A stretch of DNA of 64,000 nt, from positions 1-64,000 of the forward strand of contig JASWJB010000198.1 in NCBI GenBank assembly GCA_032433595.1. Direction: 5' to 3'. Source of the DNA: Conoideocrella luteorostrata. Its lineage: Eukaryota; Ascomycota; Sordariomycetes; Hypocreales; Clavicipitaceae. The position numbers and the translations under genes are program-made. The notes under the pieces were generated by a model that was not told the origin of the DNA, made no database searches, and saw only the letters and a program-made list of their open reading frames with translations. Shown here in pieces: positions 1 through 11,889 of this stretch. Numbering within the stretch: the first letter of the stretch is position 1; each line of letters starts with the position of its first letter.

Positions 1-95
1 ACACACACATACACACAAACACACAAGTACATATACACACACATATCTCAGCTACTCACACACACACACATATATATATGTATATATATACTTGA
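1..95. repeat. CA/TA microsatellite
   Basis: The window opens in an imperfect (CA)n tract that turns into (TA)n and TATATG units at about 69-92. It is simple-sequence DNA with no coding content. The tract may continue to the left of the window. Confidence 0.9.
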
Positions 96-1782
96 ACCAT
101 TACATACGTTTTCTTGTGCACATGACGCACCTGATATTCTGGAAAGAGGCACAGTTACCTTATATACAATGTAACGTCAGTCCTCAACCGAAACTTGGCG
201 AGTGGAGATAACGATGGGCAACGCTGTGCTCTACTTCTTCTCTTTACGTATATAATTTGGCGGACGCGTTCAAATGATATGAATGATTTAGCATTGGCGA
301 GCAATCCGCACCACGATCAGCAGCAAAACAAAATTAAAGCGGGATTTTATTTTATATTTATTCTTTGTGAATTTTTGTATTCTCCAAAGGCATTCTCTTT
401 CTGCGTTGGGGAGGTTCATTGTTTATGACATGCGGGAGATGAAGAAGGCCGATGCACATTGCTAAAGGCATTAAACGGAAAAGCCTTCTGTGTACTTTTA
501 GGACCAAATCAGCATTTGCTTGTCACGAATAAGCGAATAGGCAGAGCAAAGGATGAATCAGACTTTGTCTGTTTCGTATCAATCATGATGAAGAACCGCA
601 GTAATCTTTGGTGCGCGTATACGTAATGACTTGTTGCCGTCTTTCATCACAAATGCTGTAGCAGTGGCGCCTTGATAGAGGTATCATGGAGAGTACGAAC
701 GCTCTCGCTCACGGAGATAATCGTATCCTGTACTCCGTATTCACACTCCAAACTCTAATCTTCAAACGGCGGCTTGGGCGGTGTTGGCGGATATGGCCGA
801 AGCGGGGCTTATCGCTCGCTGGTCGCTGATGAACCCCGCAATGTCACAAGCCTCTGGCCGATTACTTAGCTCCTCACTGACACACCTAGGTTACGAACTA
901 AATGATTAGATGCAAGGCAAGGGAGAAGACCCCCCGGCTCGCTGTTAACGATTCGTCAACCATGTTTTGTAGAGATTCCATTCCTTATTGTACGGCACGG
1001 AGCACCGGCATGTAGCTTGTCGGGTAACTTTGCAATAAGTAAATACTCCATAGTCAATGTGGGCTTTGGATGATGACGTGCTCTGGTGCCAACGGGAGAG
1101 GGTTCCTTTGTCGTTTCCAGCTACGGAGATTTCATACTTGCGCTTGCCGTGCCAAGTCGTAGTATTCGTATCGCGAGTCTCCCATCAGGAGGCCCTTGCA
1201 TGAACCGACGGAGGTCAATTTCCTGGATGGGCTTATTTGGATAATGAAACTTTATATCGTTAGCCTGGGCTGGCGGTCCGCGCTTCTCTGCTCGCCCAGC
1301 ACTTATCGTGCCGTTCCCGGGTTGAGGCCATATGACAGAACACTACATCGGCCCTTTTCAGATGGCAGTTGTATCAAGATACCAGCTCAACGAATACGGG
1401 CCAAAAGCGATATCGAAGGGGACGCCTGCGGCAAAAGAGTGCATCTGAACGAGAAGACTACTCGACTATATTTACCTCTCAATTCGTGTATAGTGTACGG
1501 AGTAACTAAGAGGACAATGGATTCGCAGAATGACCTTGTAGCTGAGCTCCTTCGGCCACTTGGAAACATGATTGCAGGCCCATTGGCTCCGTCACAGGGG
1601 TACTTCGTAGTGGGGTTGAAAGTTCCACCAATAATAGCCCGTTATTTTTCGGCGTTTGTATTCGTGATTTGGGATCGTTCACCGAATGGATGCTCTTCAA
1701 CGCGCTGATTGGAAATGAGCATACTTATTAGTACATCACTTACTTGCCGCAACGGCTATCGATGGACTGCCCAACGGTGTTA

Positions 1783-1814
1783 AGGGACGGTGTTCAGGGA
1801 CGGTGTTCAGGGAC
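1783..1814. repeat. 13-bp tandem repeat, about 2.5 copies
   Basis: The unit AGGGACGGTGTTC occurs at 1783-1795 and 1796-1808, followed by a partial third copy (AGGGAC). It is followed a few bases later by a double TACGGAGTA motif at 1819-1835. Confidence 0.75.
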
Positions 1815-3802
1815 AGCGTACGGAGTACGGAGTACACACACCCTGATTACCATCTGTCTTGGCTGACCGGGGGTATTCGGGGGCGGTTTCCAGAACCAGT
1901 CGGCCGAGGCTTCTTGTCTTCAGGATCGGTCAACATCCCGGTCAAGGCTGTCTAATGAGGTTTGATTGGCTCACTAACTGTTCTTACTAACCACCTTTAG
2001 GCCATGCCATGACTGTGGCGCTTTATCCTACAGCGAGTAATATTAAGGCGAGGCTAGACAAGCAATTCGGGGGCCGTGGGCTTTGCGGCAGTGAAGAGTG
2101 TGAGGTAGCCTTAATCGGAAGATTCTAAATGGTGTTGGTCAGTCTATCCACTCAGTGGCTTTTTCGAAGTTGAAGCACGTCAAGGTATTATTTGCTTCGT
2201 ATGGCCTTATTCTCCGTGGCCTACCTACAATCGAAGCAACCAAGGGCTCTGAACTGGCAAAGTCAAGCAAGCGGAGGTGAGTGGACGGTCGGGGGTTAAC
2301 GCCACTTGACTCAACATTGCCGCTGTGGCGCAACACTCTTGTGACTTGACTGAGGGACGGGAAGGCCTTGTTTTACAGGTCATGCATGATACGGAGTAAA
2401 TTGCGGGCCATGGGCGTTGAGAGACGACAGGTTTACACCAGTGCGTGTTCATAGGCGTCATGCATAGTGTGACATTTTATACCACAGGGTGACATACCAA
2501 GAAGTGACTTTGTCTTTCTTGATGGTGGGTAGTTACTCCGTGGGGAAAGCACAGAGTCTGAGGAGCTGTGGAGGACAATTACTGTGATTGGCAAGTCATG
2601 CAAGTTGAGCGGCGCCACCATTCATCAATACACAAACGGTTGGTATGAAGGAGTAACTTTAAAGAGGAAATATGTAATCTTGTTGACGTTTGCTGTTTTA
2701 AGGAGGAAGATGGGCTTCGTTCGTTTGGATAGAGCCGGGAGCTTGATGCTGAGGCGATCGCTCCGAGATGTGAGAAAACCACCATCTAGCAACAAAGCCT
2801 ACACACATGTCCTCCGTAACTATATTGTAGATAATACTTGTCGGAGAGAGAATTGGACCAGTTGATTGTGGTTCAGACACCCCGCCGTTGGCTGCAACAT
2901 ATACCAGTACGAGGTCTTTGGCCTGTTCCGGCTCTTTCACTGTGAGTAAACACCATATGGCTAGAATGTAGCCTAGTTAATCTTACGTTGCGTTCGCAAT
3001 ACACCCGCAAGAATTGGATGACAAATCGTAGACTATACGGAGCAGTCATAGTTACGACCACGGAGCGGAGACTTCCCCGTTCTTGAATTCTCCATCTGTT
3101 CATGTGTGGTAGAGAGGAAGGACGACCTGCAACTGTGGTATCTAGCCCTGGACCGCTGGAGTGGAAGTGCGGTTGAGAGGGGTACAAAAACGCAAGGCGA
3201 CTGGTCCGGCATCTGGGGCAGATGCTGCCTTCGCCAAGAGTCATCATCAGGTTGCCGCAACAGGCGGTTGGACTCGTGCGACGAAAGCTGAGATACCAAA
3301 ATCGGGTGAGCTCTGTTAAATTTTAGCGTTTCCGCGCAGAAGGGCTACGGAAAAGAGGCTACTGGTGAACCTGGGATGAGCCAGGTACGACATGCTCCGT
3401 CGGCTAGCTACCAAGGATCCATCCAGGATCCATAACTCCTACCTAGGAGCACTAAACCAGTACATGAGAGAACTCGGCCACACCATCGAATGCCAAGAAT
3501 CCAAAGCGATGGATTTGAATATGTTCAACGTCAAAAAGCCTTTGAAAAGCTTTCCAACTTGGCAAAATTCGCTGATGCGTGGCCAGCTGCTCCATCAGCT
3601 ATCTCCGGTGGGCAGGATTGAATAGTACCGTATTGTGCCCGTGTCTCGCTCCTTCCACAATTCCCACTGCCCCGCGACAGCCTCCACTCAAAAGCGTCTT
3701 GAAAACCATGGAATTAACGCCCCAATACCAAGTATCAAGTCCCTTTAGCATCTTATCAATACCGGACATCGCGTTTATTGCTACGGGGTAGAAAGGCACA
3801 CC

Positions 3803-4364
3803 TACCGACCTCCTCGGGATGCACGTTCTTGGCGGTGCTAGACCCCAGAGCCTCCCTGAAGCACTCCAGTTTGCTGCATCTCTCGTTCATCCGTACGAGC
3901 TTGATTTGAACACACACCTGTTGGGGGGTCAGCCTTGTACCACCCAAACTTGGTCCGCCATGCACTCCGTTACGTAGGTATAGTAGTACAGTACGGAGCA
4001 CACTAACCCGTTGTGCCTACAATTTTGTTCAGGTGGTCGAAGTCTTGCATGACTGGGCTCACACCCAGAGCTCCACCAAACTAGCTACGCGGCTAGTCGC
4101 AAATCACACCTGGTCCGTGTGCCAGATGGCCTTCTCCAACAACCATCCGCCCACCCCTCTTCTCGTCCTCATGACCATCGTCCGGTGTTTCTACTCCGTA
4201 CCCTGCCAGTCATCGATGATATGCAGAATCTCCATACATTGTGTAAGTACACACATGCTGGGCGGCAATATCTCGAAACACGGCGTGTTCCTGACGTCTT
4301 ACTTCCCATGTGCAATGCGTACACTGCTATGTTAACGTCCAAGGCGGCAGCTGCCCAAGGATAG
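3803..4364 (+). pseudogene. Possible decayed coding segment, unidentified
   Basis: Several plus-strand reading frames here have amino-acid composition resembling real protein. One open stretch at about 3790-3975 reads through LLGMHVLGGARPQSLPEALQ. Another at about 4190-4364 reads through LPVIDDMQNLHTLCKYTHAG. They are in different frames, are separated by stops, and no intron or start joins them convincingly. I do not recognise a family. It may be a relic of a gene or mobile element, or chance; support is weak. Confidence 0.15.
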
Positions 4365-7300
4365 CCGGACCAAAAACACCGCCGCGCAACCAAGGGCGGC
4401 TGCACTGTGGCTTATGGCTGCTGTTAAACCATGACCTCCTTTTTCCTGGATGTTGATCGGCAAAGACTTGCCTGAACCAAGAATCCTGGCCATTTTGGTG
4501 CGTTTTCCTGCAATCCGCCGGTTGTTGCTCTGTGGCAAAACTCCTCGTCGCACAATTAATGCTCTAACAGCAGCTGCTGGTTTTCTTGGTTCAAGAAATA
4601 TAGCCAGTGCATTCAACGCCACGTTGCTCAGGGACACCCCCATTCTGGCCAGTCGGCACCAGAATATGCAGAGCTTGGAGGTGCCTGTTTACAAGTATTT
4701 CGGATCCTGCACAAAAACTGGAATCTCCAGATTAGTTAATCCGTTCTAGTGATAACGCATGGCAGTGATAACACAATGTGGACAAGGAGGGCCTCTCTCC
4801 GGCTCGAAACAAGTCAAGCCCTAACTTCAAGTAAGTAGAAGAAGATGGACGGGAGATGTCGGCGAAGGCTTGATGATCCGGCGGCCCACCGACGTTGACG
4901 TTCCTGCAGCAGTTCATCCTTTGTGTTCTTCGTGTAACTCGAGACTCGTCCATAACATGCACATGTCATGGAAACTGACCTGGCTTGCCCAGGAAACACC
5001 CAAGCCCCCCTCGTTCAACTGTGTGGATGGATTTTGCCTCAACCCCTTGACCTACAACTTGGAAGCGTGTAGAAGACGAGTGGATGCCAAACGTTAAACT
5101 TCAAGATGCTCAGGACAGGGGACAGAGGAATGAGGTCATTGGGCATTCTTCCGTCGCGTGCTTTGGTACGCCTCACCAATTGTAAGTGATAAGAAACGGC
5201 TTTGATTGAAACAAACAGTGGCATATGCGAGTTATTCGCAAACGACATGGTTGGCTACCTTCCCCACAGCCAAGAACGGGCTCCCGAAGCAGAGGCGGGA
5301 TTGAGCCAACATCCACACCGCCAGGTGCCAAGTCTAAGGATATCGTGAAGGAATCACGCAGAGTATGTGTGGGTGTGTGCCAGCGGAGAAACGGACCTCA
5401 AGTCTGGAGAGCTGCTGCATACAAGGAGCAGTACGGAGTACTTGATGCGCATAAGAGGTGTGTCACCCCCCCCTCCCCCCACCGAAACCTACTTACATGC
5501 AGCTTGCCTGCAAGGGACTTTGGTCGCGCACTGAGCTCTTGCCGCCGCCGGCTGCACTCCAGCTTTTCGATGTAGGCTTATCAGTAATACGATGACCTTA
5601 TCTTGTCCTTCAGCTTGACTGTGGATTATTATTATTTTTTTTACCGTATCGGCCGGGTCTCTAAGGCTTGAGCTGACCGTTGGACCGGAGTGTTTTATCA
5701 AAAGAACTTTTGTCGGATGTGGTTGCGCGATACGGGCCTTTATACGAAAACGTCGAATCGTTCCGATTTACAATCTCCAAGGCGATAAGGGCAGCCACGG
5801 CAAGGTACAGGGCTTGTGGCCGAACCTTCGGCAAACTTTGTAGAACGGGTTATCGGAATTAACGTTGACAAGCCCGATCTTGGCGAGTAGAAAATACATA
5901 CACAAGTCGACGGACTAACTATCTACTTCTTGGTTCAGGCGGTATTGTAACTAACTACTCCGTACCTTGTGTCTCTATCCGTTACACAGGCCTTTCTCCA
6001 CACTACCTATGTCATGGCCTGCTGGCCGGCTGCGCCAACTGAAGCGGCTGTAACTGGCTGCGGCACAGCTCACCTGCGCCATAACTACGTGACGTTACAA
6101 CAGCGGCCACCGACAGTCCCACAATCAAGTCAGCCCTGCGCTATACGTATACGGCTTATTGTATGAGGCAAGGATTCATTTAATCTCAGGAGTGTTATAC
6201 AACACACAGCCCGGTTTCATGTCTGTGCGCGAATGCGGTCTCTTTATCTCTCTCTATGTGTTCTAGTTTCCAGTTCCATCTCTTGCGTCTCTTTAAGCCA
6301 GTCATCTATCAACTGGTAAACTACTCCGTACTCCGTAACGAGTCACGCATAATCAGATGCCTTGTCTCGGATATTACCCACAGTTGGCTCCAATTCTCCA
6401 AATCGCAGAACCCTCAACCAGTTTTCCCCGCCAGAGACATTTGAGGCGGATGCTACCACTGCGGCGTATTGCAGATCACGCGGGAACGCCCTTCTTAGTA
6501 GCACTTGGTTTCCCCCCATATCGTGGGGACGGCGATGATTTGGACCTGGCATCAATGTAACGCTCTTAGCCTTGTTGCCTTCCATCCGGTCCTTACCCAA
6601 CCCACCAATGAGGGCTTTGTCACCAACGAGATGAATGGTTTGTGGAAATTACAATTGAACGCAGGCTTTCCCCCCTTCTTTCCCCCATGTATTGCACTGA
6701 AACGACTACGAACCTCTGAAGAAAAGTGTATGTGGGGGGAGGCGCAGGCTCGCTGGTACTAGCGACTGTGTATATCTTGCTTTTGTACTCCGTGCTTCGT
6801 ACATTGTCATTTAACTGCTAATGTCTGCCAACCACTACAACATAATTTAGTAGATTATGCACCGTAGCTCCATCCTTACGCAGGGAGATCTATCCTGAGA
6901 TACTCTATATTACCACCTCTATTACTTCGTGCTCCGGTCGATCTTATCACGTAGGAGACGCGGGGGAGGAAGGTGGGGTTGACGAAGTGCACGGTGACTG
7001 ATGCCAATGTAGGATGTCAGGCTATCAGCGAGGCAAGGTTTCGGACTCGTTTTCCTTGAGGTGAAGCTGACCAGAAGGCCTGCGACACGGATATTCGAGA
7101 GACCAACAGTGTAGCATTCAAGCATTATGGTCGACTGGGCGCTGCGCCACTGTTGACGAATTCAATTGTCTGCGGCTCTATCCAGACCCTGGGTATCATA
7201 TTTGCAAGCCAAGAAGATGATTTCCACCACTGCATTATTACCCTTGCCTCCCTTTGTCGTCCAAGGGGTACAGTATTGGCTTCCGAGGCGAAGACCTTCT

Positions 7301-7578
7301 TACTACAGCCTAGTAGAACATATCTCGAGTAACCGTCGTATAGTCGTACATGGTGAGAAATGGACGACAGCGCCGGCACTTTCACACGCTAAGTGCCGGT
7401 AAGGCCAAAGAACTCCCGTTACCATGTCTAAAGGGGGCATGCATGGTCGGGCCGTCGGTAATAGAATCCACTCGAGGGACTCTGTCCCCAGAACTAGACA
7501 AAGAAAACAACCTGGATCAGTACTGTTCTAGAGTGTATTTGCTTCACAACCTCCATCTTCATGGGCTTTGATACAGAC

Positions 7579-8304
7579 TTACCCGCTGATTGGTTCCAGT
7601 GTCATAATTTCCGGCATCTGCTCCCGCCGCTGGGCAACAGGGGGAATATCCCGGCCGACAAGTTCAGAAGCATCCCGTATTATCATCACATCCAACTGCT
7701 GGGCTTCTCTTTTGTTGCGGAGCACTGTCGTTTGCTCTCCGTGGCTTTGCTTTTGACTTCCACATGTCTTGTCGGCTTCGTCGGTCCGCGGAAATCCCTG
7801 TTGATGCTCCTCCTCCACCACGTTGTCACCGGAACTCCCTTGCGATTCGTTTTGCATTTCATTTTTGTTCAAGTCTTGACGTCGGAAATGCTCCGGGTAC
7901 AGGAGTTCAAACACTCCCTTTCCGTATTCATACACCCACACCTCTGCCTTTCGTACTTCCCATAGCTGGTTGATCTGGCGGCTCATGGTTATATTATTCT
8001 CGAAAGCTTCTTTTACTTGAAGTGTCGAGCACAAAGCGTCCCGCGTCTGTTCGTCTAGTGTTTCGTCTCGACTGATCTGCTGCGCTTTTTCTGCCCACAA
8101 ATTTGCACGTTTATCCCCTGCTGCGGTAGTATGATACATAACGCAATCCTCACAAGACCATTGGTACTTTGCAAGTAATAGTGTTCTTTGCAATGGAATT
8201 GGGCAAAGGCGAGTGTCGTGGCAGTCTCTATTCGTGCAGGCAATTTTGAAAAGCTTGCTATGTCGACATTGGAGATGCTGAAAGATGACTATGCAGCATG
8301 GCAT
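7579..8304 (-). CDS. Hypothetical protein with Cys/His-rich N-terminus
   Basis: Single open frame of 241 residues on the minus strand, starting at the ATG at 8304. I do not recognise a named family. The first 60 residues are rich in Cys and His (CC at residues 3-4, a CxxH pair at about 13-16, further Cys and CxxC-like pairs up to about residue 56), suggesting a small metal-binding fold. The middle is charged and probably helical. The C-terminal third is low-complexity and polar. Small proteins opening MPC... with such a Cys pattern are, as I recall, common lineage-restricted genes in hypocrealean fungi, but that is memory rather than a search. No introns are needed. The nearest gene is the Dug3-like gene, 1 kb away on the same strand. 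It could be a non-expressed open frame, but its length and ordered composition favour a gene. Confidence 0.55.
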   Translation of the reverse strand: MPCCIVIFQHLQCRHSKLFKIACTNRDCHDTRLCPIPLQRTLLLAKYQWSCEDCVMYHTTAAGDKRANLWAEKAQQISRDETLDEQTRDALCSTLQVKEAFENNITMSRQINQLWEVRKAEVWVYEYGKGVFELLYPEHFRRQDLNKNEMQNESQGSSGDNVVEEEHQQGFPRTDEADKTCGSQKQSHGEQTTVLRNKREAQQLDVMIIRDASELVGRDIPPVAQRREQMPEIMTLEPISG

Positions 8305-9304
8305 TGTTCAAACTGTTTCTGACCTACCGTTGTCTCAGACAGACAACCTGTAAACTATCCGCGTCGTTTGAGATCGCTGAAGGGAGATTTTTTTTTCTTA
8401 AACCGGTCTAGAAAGATTAAACGCAATTCGGCGTTTTGCCTAGTGATAGGAGCACGTTATGCTTAGCTCAAAACTTTTTTTGTTGTCCAAATGGCGGCGA
8501 TGAACAGTGTAAAGCTGTCTTTGATAGATAATTCACGCTAATAACAGAGGAACATCTGCTTTTATGAAGTCGCTCACAAACTGCTCATAAGCTGATTACC
8601 TGATATTGTCGCGAGGGATAAAAAGGGATGGAGTGAGTCGTTTGCTGTGCAGAGTGCTTTTGTACCCTCCCGTCCTATTCCAACGCGACTGCCACGGGTG
8701 GCCAACGTCGCGTCATGGACGAGCGTATTATGAGTTCTTCGTTGCTGGGTGGCTTTACAGAGTTCGCCTCTTGCGCGATGTAGTGCGCAGCCACCACCGA
8801 GCTTATCATACTGGACAACAGCAGCCTTAATTGACGGTGGGCATTGTCACTGTAAGTCAACGAGCTGGCTTGTATTGTCCCGCGTTAAGTGGCTGGGTAA
8901 TTTGGTATTATTTCAAACTGTCGGGGGTGCGATGATAATGCCTGGCGACAGGGCAAGGAAAGTATATCACGGATGATGACGACAATGCCAAATATGCCGC
9001 AAAACCTCAAGAGAATAAGGGAATCACAGTAACAAAGGGAAGGCCAGTTTGCACGGTATAATGCCACTCCCGAAATTTACTCACCTATTACAAATGATAT
9101 TGCATGTGATAGAACGCCTAAGTACCTAGAAGGAAAATACACGAGCCTTTTACTCCATGGCAGTCTCAATATGTCTATAGTAGCTGCCCAATGCAGTCTT
9201 TCGTCGACATAGGGATACTAATAATTGGTACCTAAGCATAATACATACAAGGCAGAAAGTAGATCCAGCTCCGTTTTCGTGGTAAATCAGCACACGCGAT
9301 GTTA
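8305..9304. other. Intergenic, nothing recognised
   Basis: One kilobase between two minus-strand genes. Only short overlapping open frames are seen. The part nearest 8304 would contain the promoter of the Cys-rich gene, and the part nearest 9305 the 3' end of the Dug3-like gene. Confidence 0.6.
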
Positions 9305-10700
9305 TCACAAAGCATTTGCTTCGTTGACTGATAACGTAGACAATGATCGCCTTGTCACATCAGGACTTAAACTCCTCGAGCACAGCGTCTGCGCAGCCAA
9401 CCTCTTGTACCCGTCGAAACTGGGCGGCGTGGCGCCATTTCTGGGGCTAATGGAAACACCGCTGGGGGCCTTTTCGTTCGAAATAAGGCCCTTGGTCTGG
9501 ACGAACGCGCTGGACCGGACGTGACAAGGGTCACGTTCATAATACTTGTCTAGAATGGGGTGGACCAGGACAGTTTGGCGGTGGATGGTGAGGATAGAGT
9601 TTGTAGGGACATTCACCCAATTTTCTGTACACTGTGAGTCATTGCGCGTCCTGAATTCCATGCTTGACAAAAGCTTACCTCTCTCAAAGGTTAAAGGTTC
9701 ACTGGCTACGAGGGCGATATCGGCGCCTTTGTCTCTCCGTTCCATCTGGTACTGTCTGTCGCTTGGGTCTGGTGTTCTGGTGACCCATTGCGTCCCGGAA
9801 GAGTAGTACAAACTAGCGGCTTCGTCTTTGGAGCTACTGATGTATCTCGTGCAGATTATGCTGTGGCCATCTGTGACAGCAAAGTTAAGCAGACTCCTCG
9901 TGTCGACGTCTTCGCTCTGCAGGACATCCTGAGGAATGGAATCAGTCAGCTCGTTGATCTGAGCGATGGTCTGCTCCACAGCCTTGCGCAGCACCGTAGG
10001 CCCAAATCCATTTTCGGGCGAGGAGCTCGGGTCGACGCCCAGTCTCTCGAGGGTGTCGAGGAACAGGGAGAAGGCCCATTCGCTGTCGGTCCCGCCCTTG
10101 ACTTGCAGATACCATTTGTCTGCTAGACGATCGCCAAGCTTTCTCTTGATGTATTTCCAGCCCCCGAGACCGCCATTGTGCATCCACATCAGGCTGGCAT
10201 GCGTAAACGGGTGGCAGTTGTCTTCGCTCAGGGAGCCTTCGGTCGTGGCGCGCACATGGCCAAAGATGAGGCGGGATGCCGTCTTGGTTGCGATTCTTTG
10301 GAGATTGGTGCAGTTCCACGCTGGGATCGTGGAGGTGAATAGGCAAGGAGCCGCGCCTAGTTTGGGATCGGTGTAGAAGCCGATACCAAAACCATCTGCA
10401 TTGTTCTGGCCGCGGCGCGTGTCCTGTGTGAAGGGGCAGCAGCCGTCAGCAATCAATCAGTATTACGCAGAGTCGCTCTGTTGCGGTCTAACATACCAGG
10501 CGCAGCCGTGAGTCGAACGACTGCTTCAGTATGGAGTGGGTCGGATCGAGAATCAACTTTGAGAGTAAAATCTCATCGCTGCCCTTGTAAACCTTTTCAA
10601 AAGGTAAATGGATATTTTGTCAGCTTCCGCATCCGAAGTCGGATCGTCACTAGGACTTTGAGGGGGGGAGGGGTGTTTAGCCTACTAAGAAGCGGCACAT
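9305..10700 (-). CDS. dug3: Dug3-like class II glutamine amidotransferase
   Basis: Three exons: 10700-10686, 10592-10497, 10423-9305, giving 409 residues. The first exon is only 15 nt and encodes MCRFL, so the N-terminal nucleophile Cys2 of the Ntn-hydrolase amidotransferase fold lies on a micro-exon. Intron 1 (GTAGGC...AAAAG) and intron 2 (GTATGT...ACAG) restore a continuous frame through SFDSRLRL-DTRRGQNNADGFG, the conserved substrate-site region. Later motifs include FGHVRATTEG, NCHPFTH and WMHNGG (oxyanion/glutamine pocket) and the GGTDSEWAF segment. By family, Dug3 works with Dug1 and Dug2 in the cytosolic gamma-glutamyl-transpeptidase-independent breakdown of glutathione. Yeast Dug3 is about 357 residues; this one has a longer C-terminal tail. 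Neither Dug1 nor Dug2 is visible in the window. A more general amidotransferase role is possible, but the Dug3 assignment fits best. Confidence 0.93.
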
Positions 10701-11889
10701 GATGTTGCCGAGATGCGAGTCACAATCACAGGCAGTCAGCGAGTAAGGATTGTTGGACAGAGCCGCGAATGTCGTCGTGCATATAGATGCAGGAGTGCTG
10801 ATCCGGCGAGGAACTAGCAAACTCGAGGATGGGAGGACAGCAGATTGTGAATCACATCTAGAAATGACACCATACCTTGACCCTTGAATCTGTGGCGAGT
10901 GTGGCTTTTGGTTTTAGTGGGCTGATAGGACGATGAGACGATTGTGTCACGCTCGCTTGGCGGCCTGCTTGCCCAAGGCCGTCGTAAGATTTCAAGGCGA
11001 GCTGCCAAACCAGTGTTACCTTGGTGAATAAATTTTGACTTGAAAGAAGGTGTGAAAGACGGGATGAGGACTAGAGTGGCACACGCGACATTTTACATTT
11101 TGAGTCGCAGATAACTACCGAGTACTCCGTATGTCGACACCAGTCGCTGTGGCGCAATCGTGCTGACTGCATCATATGAAACAAGCAAATAAAAGACGCA
11201 GTCTCTACATATATGATCAATCAACCAATAAGCGGTTTTCATCTTTTTCACCAACTTTTTCATCTTGTCCTTTTCTCTTTCCGGAAGCTGTCCCTTCTGA
11301 GAGCTGGAGCATACAAGATTAACTTCGAACAATGAGCCCGACTTCGTAGCGCTACACGCTGTGGCTGAAGCTACGTGAGGTCCACTAACAGGCGGCTGTT
11401 AGTGGGTTTCCGGCCTTGGCTTAGGCGGCGTACCCGCTAAGGGTGTCAGTACTACTGCCCAAACAGGCACCTAAGCTTACCATGCCCAGCTGTGACGTCG
11501 GCCAAACAGTAAGGTGTACGTCCAAACGGAGTACTCCGTAATGGGAACGCGAGAATCTCATTTACACGCTTTTGCGCGTTAGACTACCGCGTCTCGCAAC
11601 TCCACCCCCAGCCTCATCAACAGCCCTTTGAATAAAATATGCCAGGTGCTGGTGCACAAATAGTTACTCTGTACTCCGTACTGTTTTTCCAATTTATTCG
11701 ACGATTCTTTTTCCACGGACTACGGATTAGTGCATTGGCTTTTGAACATCTTTGGTTTCCGCAGCTTGTATCGCGACATACTTGCGTCTTACTCCCTGCA
11801 TCGCGAGTAGTCAATCCCGTCCATCCACTCCAATCCAGTTAATTCGCCTTCCTTGACTTGGCCGAGCTTGGTGGCAAGTATTCCGTGCA
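10701..11889. other. Divergent intergenic region
   Basis: Promoter region shared by the dug3-like gene (leftward) and the cdt2-like gene (rightward). It has no supportable gene. It contains TACTCCGTA-type motifs at 11122-11131, 11527-11540 (a perfect CGGAGTACTCCG palindrome at 11527-11538) and 11671-11680. Confidence 0.6.

Larger units (their letters stand above)
96..7578. other. Gene-poor region, no supportable gene
   Basis: About 7.5 kb without a convincing gene. Open frames are short, overlap on both strands, and show no family motif or intron-linked continuity. The region holds a 13-bp tandem repeat (1783-1814), at least eight copies of the TACTCCGTA-type motif (for example 1819-1835, 2390-2399, 5431-5441, 5956-5965, 6322-6338), and a stretch at about 3803-4364 whose composition looks like decayed coding sequence. 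No transposase or reverse-transcriptase motif was recognised. Confidence 0.6.

Noticed and set aside
1196..1708. Plus-strand open frame of 170 residues
   Set aside because: Composition and overlap with other frames on the opposite strand look random, and no family motif or intron continuity was found.
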